Positions 59,283-64,000 of a stretch of DNA of 64,000 nt are shown here, piece by piece. Numbering within the stretch: the stretch's first letter is position 1; each line of letters begins with the position of its first letter. A program made the position numbers and the translations under genes. Source of the DNA: Ensifer adhaerens (GTDB taxonomy: Bacteria > Pseudomonadota > Alphaproteobacteria > Rhizobiales > Rhizobiaceae); assembly GCA_900215285.1 (NCBI GenBank), contig OCMG01000002.1, forward strand, positions 62,001 to 126,000, in the 5' to 3' direction. The notes under the pieces were generated by a model. That model made no database searches. It was not told the origin of the DNA and worked only from the letters and a program-made list of their open reading frames with translations.

Positions 59283-60229
59283 CAGGACCGGCTCCTCAGG
59301 CGTGGATCGACAATCGCATAGGCGACATCAACCAGAAAGGTGATCACGATCACGGCAAAAACCAGAAGCATGACCACCGACTGGACCACGATAAGATCCC
59401 GCTGGGTGATACCCTGAAAGACCAGTCGTCCAAGTCCCGGCAGATAAAAGACATTCTCGATGATGATAGCCCCGGCCAGCAGGAATGAAAATTGCAGGCC
59501 GATAATCGTCAACACCGGGATCATGGCGTTGCGTACGGCATGGCGAACCAGTGTCTGTCCTTGCGTCAGCCCCTTCGCCCGCGCAGAACGAATGTAGTCC
59601 TCCGACAGCGTGTCCAGCAGCGCAGAACGCATAACGCGTGCGAGAATCGAGGCTTGAGGCAGCGCAAGCGCCACGGCCGGGAGCGTCAGCGCCTTCATGG
59701 CGGCAAAAAATCCAGTATTCCAGCCCGGGAATCCCCCGGCCGAAAACCAGCGCAACGTGATGGAAAACAGCAGTACAAGGAGCATTGCGAACCAGAAATT
59801 GGGAACGGCAATTCCTAGCTGCGTCAAACCCATGATGCCGTAATCGGCAGCCGAATTGCGTTTTGCAGCTGCGATAATGCCAACTGGCAAGGCGATGACG
59901 GTAGACAGAATAAGCGAGTAGAGCGCCAGCGGCAGAGACACCCATAGGCGCTCCCGGATCAGCTCGCCGATCGGGACCTTGTATGTATAGCTGACGCCGA
60001 AGTCTCCATGCATCAGGCCAGCGATCCAGGCCAGATAGCGCCAAACCAGAGGACCATCCAGACCCAGCTGATGCCTTAGCGCTTCGACCGTCTCCGGCTG
60101 CGCATTCATTCCCAGCATGTAGGAGGCCGGGTCTCCAGGGACGACCTGAAGCACCAGGAATATCACGATGCTGGCCGCCAGAAGGCTCAAAGCAAGGGAA
60201 ATCAGACGTTTCAGGAGATAGGGGATCAT
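59282..60229 (-). CDS. Dipeptide-type ABC transporter permease (DppB type)
   Basis: A 315-aa permease opening with MIPYLLKRLISLALSLLAAS and the VPGDPASYMLG loop, with the EAA segment YIRSARAKGLTQGQTLVRHA. The ATG at 60229 is chosen because homology starts there; the longer frame to 60292 overlaps the binding-protein gene end. Confidence 0.85.
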   Translation of the reverse strand: MIPYLLKRLISLALSLLAASIVIFLVLQVVPGDPASYMLGMNAQPETVEALRHQLGLDGPLVWRYLAWIAGLMHGDFGVSYTYKVPIGELIRERLWVSLPLALYSLILSTVIALPVGIIAAAKRNSAADYGIMGLTQLGIAVPNFWFAMLLVLLFSITLRWFSAGGFPGWNTGFFAAMKALTLPAVALALPQASILARVMRSALLDTLSEDYIRSARAKGLTQGQTLVRHAVRNAMIPVLTIIGLQFSFLLAGAIIIENVFYLPGLGRLVFQGITQRDLIVVQSVVMLLVFAVIVITFLVDVAYAIVDPRLRSRS

Positions 60230-60279
60230 GGGCACCAGAACCGACGGCCGGAGGCGGCAACGCCCCCGGCCTGCTCGGA

Positions 60280-61767
60280 TCAATCCTTCCAATAAACTGC
60301 GGACATGTCGTTGGCGGGCGTCGGTTGGTTCTTCCAGAGGCCCACGATCTTGGCATTGGCAACACCCGTCTTCGGCAATTGGAAGAGGAAAGCGTTGACA
60401 TAATCATCCGCGATACGCTTCTGCGCCTGCTTCAGCAGCTCGCTCCGCTTCGCGGGATCCGTGGTGTTCGAAAGCTCCGCCATGATCTTCTTGTAGGCGT
60501 CGCTCTTGTAATTGAAGTAGTAATTGTCGCGGCCGTAGATATCGAGGTCCATGGGCTCGACATGGGCGATGATCGTCATGTCGTAATCCTTGCCCTTGAA
60601 CACCTGTTCAAGCCATTGCGCCCATTCGACATTGGTAATCTCCGCCTTGATACCAACCTTGGCGAGTTCGGCTGCAATGATCTCGCCGCCCTTGCGGGCG
60701 TATGGCGGCGGCGGCAACTTCAAAGACACGGTGAAGCCGTCCGGGTAACCCGCCTCTTTCAGCAGCGCCTTCGACTTTTCGGGGTCATAGTTGGATTGCG
60801 CCGTCAGATCGACATAGTCCGGATTATGCGGAGCAAAGTGGGTTCCGATCGGCGTGCCATAGCCAAACATGGCCCCGTCGATGATTTCCTTGCGGTTGAT
60901 CGCATGGGCCACCGCTTCGCGGACCTTGATGTTGTCAAAAGGCTTCTTGCCATTGTTCATGGCAAGGATCGTCTTGCCCTCGGTATTGCCGATGATGACC
61001 TGAAAGCGAGGATCCGCCTTGAACTGCTCCAGCGTTTCGGGCGCAGGATACATCGGGAATGCATCGACATCGCCGGCCATCATCGCAGCGAAGGCCGCGG
61101 ACGGATCGGAAATGAATTTGAACGTCACCTTGTCGAGCTTGGCGGGCGTCCCCCAGTAGCGGTCGAACTTGGCAAGTTCGACGTGGTCACCCTTGACCCA
61201 GTTGACGAACTTGAACGGGCCGGTGCCAATCGGCTTTGTAGCTTCGGTTGCAATGCTCTTCGGCGAAAGAATGACGGCATCGCCCCAGGCCATGTTGAAA
61301 AGGAAGCTGCCATTTGGCTTTTTCAGCGTCACTTTTACCGTGGCGGGATCAATGACGTCGACCGAGGCGATGTCCGCAAAGAGACCCTTCTGGGCATTGG
61401 TGGAATCCGGCGCACGGGCGCGGTCCAGCGAGAACTTCACATCTTCAGCGCTGAAATCCGAGCCGTCATGGAATTTCACGCCGGTGGCGAGATGAAAGGT
61501 ATAGGTCAGGCCATCGGCCGAAATGTCCCAGCTCTTCGCAAGATCGGGGATAATCGCGCCATTGGCGTCGAAGCGCGTCAGCCCCTGGAAGATGTTGGCA
61601 TAGGTGACTTCGCGGATCGCCGCGGCAGCACCGGAAGTCGGATCGAGATTCGGCGGCTCAAGAACCATACCGACCGTGATCGCGGTATTGGCCGCATAAG
61701 ATGGCGTCAATGCGCCCGCAACGACCAGAGCGGCCGCCGTGGTCATCAGCTTGATGAATCTGTTCAT
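60280..61767 (-). CDS. Dipeptide-type ABC transporter substrate-binding protein (SBP_bac_5)
   Basis: A 495-aa secreted protein. It has a signal peptide at about residues 1-25, then the DppA fold with LAKSWDISADGLTYTFHL and FSAEDVKFSLDRARAP. It is the first transporter gene after the M20 enzyme gene. The ligand is probably a dipeptide or an N-acylated amino compound. Confidence 0.85.
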   Translation of the reverse strand: MNRFIKLMTTAAALVVAGALTPSYAANTAITVGMVLEPPNLDPTSGAAAAIREVTYANIFQGLTRFDANGAIIPDLAKSWDISADGLTYTFHLATGVKFHDGSDFSAEDVKFSLDRARAPDSTNAQKGLFADIASVDVIDPATVKVTLKKPNGSFLFNMAWGDAVILSPKSIATEATKPIGTGPFKFVNWVKGDHVELAKFDRYWGTPAKLDKVTFKFISDPSAAFAAMMAGDVDAFPMYPAPETLEQFKADPRFQVIIGNTEGKTILAMNNGKKPFDNIKVREAVAHAINRKEIIDGAMFGYGTPIGTHFAPHNPDYVDLTAQSNYDPEKSKALLKEAGYPDGFTVSLKLPPPPYARKGGEIIAAELAKVGIKAEITNVEWAQWLEQVFKGKDYDMTIIAHVEPMDLDIYGRDNYYFNYKSDAYKKIMAELSNTTDPAKRSELLKQAQKRIADDYVNAFLFQLPKTGVANAKIVGLWKNQPTPANDMSAVYWKD

Positions 61768-61849
61768 TGTCTGTCTTCCTTCCCCTCGATAGCGTTATCG
61801 TCCCGCGTATCCGCCGACCCGTTACCCCTAGCCGGCAATCTGCCAATCC

Positions 61850-63190
61850 TCAAGCGTCATCAGATGGCATGAGCAACTGCAACAGCGACAGCGCCATCAC
61901 CTTCGCACTATCAACCATGTCGTCAATGCCCACATATTCGTCCGGCTGATGAGCGAGATCGAGGATACCCGGCCCATAGGCAATGCAATTGTACATCTTT
62001 CCGATCCGAGCGATATGCTTCTGGTCGTAAGTGCCAGGCGAAGCGACATATTCCGGCTCACGATCGAAAACGGCCTGGATCGCGCTGGCAACGGTCTTGA
62101 CCACGGGCGCATCGCGCTCCGTCATCGTGGGCGTCACGCCCCACAGTTCCTTCAGCGCATAGTCGAAGCTCGGGCGCTGTGCCTTCACACGCTCCAGCAA
62201 TGCGACAATTTCACCCTTCACTCCATCCGGGCTTTCCTCGATCAGGTAGCGCCGATCGAGCACCATGCGGGCGCTGTCGGGAACGAGCGGCGAAGGAAAG
62301 CCGGAGAAGCCATCCTTCGGCTCATCAAGTCCACCATGAAAGGAATTGATGTTGAGCGTCGAGCGTCGTGCCGGCGGCGGCACGACGGGCATGTCGGTCT
62401 GACGCGCGGCAAGGGCCGGAAACAGGCTGCGTTCCATCTCGGCAACCACTGCCCCCATGTGCCGAACCGCGCAATCCCCGAGAAACGGCATGGATCCGTG
62501 CGCAATATGGCCAAACGCCTCGATTTCACCCCACCAGACCCCACGATGGCCCAGACAGATGCGATCCTTGTTCAGCGGTTCCGGAATGATGACATGCTGG
62601 ACGCGCGACGGAGAGAAATAGCCTTGCTCGGCAAGATAGGCGACGCCGCCGAAACCACCGGTTTCCTCGTCTGCCGTGCCGGAAATCTCGACCGCACCGC
62701 TAAAATCCGGACAGAGCTCGACAAAAGTCTCCGCCGCGACAATAGAGGCTGCGAGACCGCCCTTCATGTCGCAAGCGCCGCGGCCATAGACCTTTCCATC
62801 CTTCACTTCCCCGCCAAACGGATCGAAGGTCCATCCCCTGCCGGGCTCCACGACATCCGTGTGTGAGTTGAAATGCACGCATTCGCCCGGATAGCGCCCC
62901 TCGCGGCGGGCAATGACGTTCCATCGCGGAAAACGCTCGCTGTCGCCAGGCGCATCGAGAGCGCGGATCAGCTCAACGGCAAAGCCCTTCGGCGCCAGCC
63001 GTCGCTTCAGATACTCGCAGATTTCGAGATAGGCCTCTCCCGGAGGATTGAGCGTCGGAATGCGAATGAGCTCGCGGGTCAGCGTCACGAGGTCGTCACG
63101 GCGCAGCTCAATGGCGCGCATCAGCTGCGCAGAAGCCGCGCCCTGCCGAAATTCTCTTGATTTACCAATGGTTTCGCTATCTATTTGCAT
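61850..63190 (-). CDS. M20-family amidohydrolase/deacylase (ArgE/DapE type)
   Basis: A 446-aa zinc-dependent enzyme. Metal ligands: His and Asp in HFNSHTDVVEPG, Asp in GACDMKGG, Glu in GTADEETGGFGG. A dimerisation domain sits in the middle. It would deacylate an N-acyl amino acid or cleave a dipeptide in the cytoplasm. It is the first gene of the minus-strand locus and divergent from the PAS-LuxR regulator. The start MQIDSETIGK at 63190 has only a weak ribosome site. Confidence 0.8.
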   Translation of the reverse strand: MQIDSETIGKSREFRQGAASAQLMRAIELRRDDLVTLTRELIRIPTLNPPGEAYLEICEYLKRRLAPKGFAVELIRALDAPGDSERFPRWNVIARREGRYPGECVHFNSHTDVVEPGRGWTFDPFGGEVKDGKVYGRGACDMKGGLAASIVAAETFVELCPDFSGAVEISGTADEETGGFGGVAYLAEQGYFSPSRVQHVIIPEPLNKDRICLGHRGVWWGEIEAFGHIAHGSMPFLGDCAVRHMGAVVAEMERSLFPALAARQTDMPVVPPPARRSTLNINSFHGGLDEPKDGFSGFPSPLVPDSARMVLDRRYLIEESPDGVKGEIVALLERVKAQRPSFDYALKELWGVTPTMTERDAPVVKTVASAIQAVFDREPEYVASPGTYDQKHIARIGKMYNCIAYGPGILDLAHQPDEYVGIDDMVDSAKVMALSLLQLLMPSDDA

Positions 63191-63282
63191 AGGATCAGCT
63201 TCACGAAAGAATGGAGCTGACACAATTCTGTAAAAATACGGGTCTGCAAAACTGCGGGTCACGGACGAATTTGGGGAACAGG
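63191..63282. promoter_or_regulatory. Divergent control region between M20 enzyme and PAS-LuxR genes
   Basis: If the regulator starts at the GTG at 63283, 92 AT-rich bases remain for two divergent promoters. No palindrome or consensus boxes are asserted. Confidence 0.3.
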
Positions 63283-63837
63283 GTGAGCGAGAGTGATGAT
63301 CTTGAGAGGCTGGCGTTCGAATTCGCGCCCATTGGAATCGTCTTGACCGAGGATCGTGTCATTCGGCAATGCAATCGGCAATTCGCGACCATGTTCGGCT
63401 ATCAACCGGATGAACTGATCGGCCATTCGTTCCGCATGTTGTATGCATCCAATCGCGAGTTCGAAGCCATTCGCGAGGTCGGGTTCAAGGCCCTGAGGGA
63501 GGCCGGACGCTACATGGACGAGCGGCTGATGCCCCGCCGAGACGGCTCCATATTCTGGTGCAGGGTCCGCGTGTTCACCTTCGATGCCACAGCTCCCCTC
63601 GCCCGCACCATTCTGACCTTTGCCGATATTTCGGATACCCGGCCCGCCATCTCGATGACGGCGCGCGAACGCGATGTCGTCAAATGCCTCGCCAAGGGGC
63701 TGACAAGCAAGGAAACCGCTCGGGAACTGAACCTTTCCCCGCGCACGGTCGAGGACTACCGCGCGCGCCTGATCAAGAAGTTCGAGGTTCGCAATTTCTC
63801 CGGCCTGATGGCAAGATTGGCCGGATTTTCCATATGA
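63283..63837 (+). CDS. PAS-LuxR (NarL-type HTH) regulator
   Basis: A 184-aa regulator with an N-terminal PAS domain at about residues 8-115 (FAPIGIVLTEDRVIRQCNRQ, FATMFGYQPDELIGHSFRML) and a LuxR-type HTH at about 120-180 (MTARERDVVKCLAKGLTSKE, LNLSPRTVEDYRARLIKKF). The start is set at a GTG just before the PAS homology; a longer frame opens at 63211 but would leave 20 bases between divergent genes. It probably senses a small molecule and controls the M20/transport/ALDH locus. Confidence 0.8.
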   Translation: MSESDDLERLAFEFAPIGIVLTEDRVIRQCNRQFATMFGYQPDELIGHSFRMLYASNREFEAIREVGFKALREAGRYMDERLMPRRDGSIFWCRVRVFTFDATAPLARTILTFADISDTRPAISMTARERDVVKCLAKGLTSKETARELNLSPRTVEDYRARLIKKFEVRNFSGLMARLAGFSI

Positions 63838-63917
63838 ATTCAACGGAATGAGATCGACGTTACCCGAAGGACCCCGCCGCGTTGAGCGGCTATGTCTTCG
63901 GACGCAACGGCTGACGA

Positions 63918-64000
63918 TTAAAGATTGAGCGCCTCGCGCAATGTCAGGATGTTGCCCATGCGAAGATCCAGATCCGCCTCGATGTGACCGATATGGTGCA
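63918..64000 (-). CDS. C-terminus of a GntR/FCD-type regulator, cut by window edge
   Basis: The last 27 residues of a protein (HHIGHIEADLDLRMGNILTL, then REALNL) end at a TAA at 63918. The HIGHIEADL pattern matches the final helix of FCD-domain GntR regulators. The rest lies beyond base 64000. The space 63838-63917 shows nothing recognisable. Confidence 0.55.
   Translation of the reverse strand, partial: HHIGHIEADLDLRMGNILTLREALNL

Noticed and set aside
1..64000. tRNA or rRNA genes, CRISPR arrays, prophage or complete transposons
   Set aside because: Nothing with these structures was seen on reading both strands; only IS30 remnants are present.

Overview
The window looks like part of a large extrachromosomal replicon (megaplasmid or chromid) of an alphaproteobacterium of the Rhizobiales, probably Rhizobiaceae. 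The evidence is repABC-type replication and partition genes, many ABC uptake operons each with a local regulator, a DUF982 gene, promoters of the alphaproteobacterial EcfG (general stress) type, and two copies of a rhizobial-style intergenic repeat. No rRNA, tRNA, CRISPR array or prophage was seen.

Layout. 1-324: N-terminus of a RepA partition ATPase running off the left edge, with its promoter and operator. 0.5-7.8 kb: a divergent sugar-acid cluster that reads as a non-phosphorylating L-fucose pathway (mutarotase, aldo/keto reductase, UxaA-type dehydratase, SDR dehydrogenase, FAH-type hydrolase, GntR regulator). It is interrupted by 1.8 kb with no convincing gene. 7.9-10.9 kb: repB and repC with an antisense RNA gene between them and a parS-like site, but no repA. 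10.9-17.1 kb: LysR regulator and an SsuABC-like ABC transporter with a cyclase-family and a FAH-family hydrolase. 17.2-28.5 kb: a long operon led by an XRE-cupin regulator: peptide-type ABC transporter, GAF protein, hydantoinase/oxoprolinase HyuA and HyuB, M24 peptidase. 28.8-33 kb: Lrp regulator and a 3'-truncated bkdA1 joined tail to tail with a FUSC exporter gene and its MarR regulator. 33.0-33.5 kb: IS30-family remnants. 33.7-40.3 kb: RND efflux system with a TetR regulator. 41-44.5 kb: a quinone-detoxification-like set (LysR, CatE-like VOC protein, glutathionyl-hydroquinone reductase, esterase).

44.8-53.7 kb is a stress island. About fifteen mostly small genes (SDR, DUF982, DUF4142, three BON proteins, a glycine-zipper lipoprotein, small membrane peptides) surround an ECF sigma factor. 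Ten promoters of the form GGAAC-N16/17-(C)GTT lie in front of them, mostly 20-65 bases from a start codon, so the island looks like a compact sigma-factor regulon. 53.7-63.9 kb: a second catabolic locus with enoyl-CoA hydratase, SDR, aldehyde dehydrogenase, dipeptide-type ABC transporter, M20 amidohydrolase and a PAS-LuxR regulator. The window ends in the C-terminus of a GntR/FCD regulator.

The gene content suggests scavenging of plant- or soil-derived sugars, amides, cyclic amides and aromatic compounds, combined with defence against toxic compounds and general stress. All functions are inferred by reading the sequence; no database search was run.
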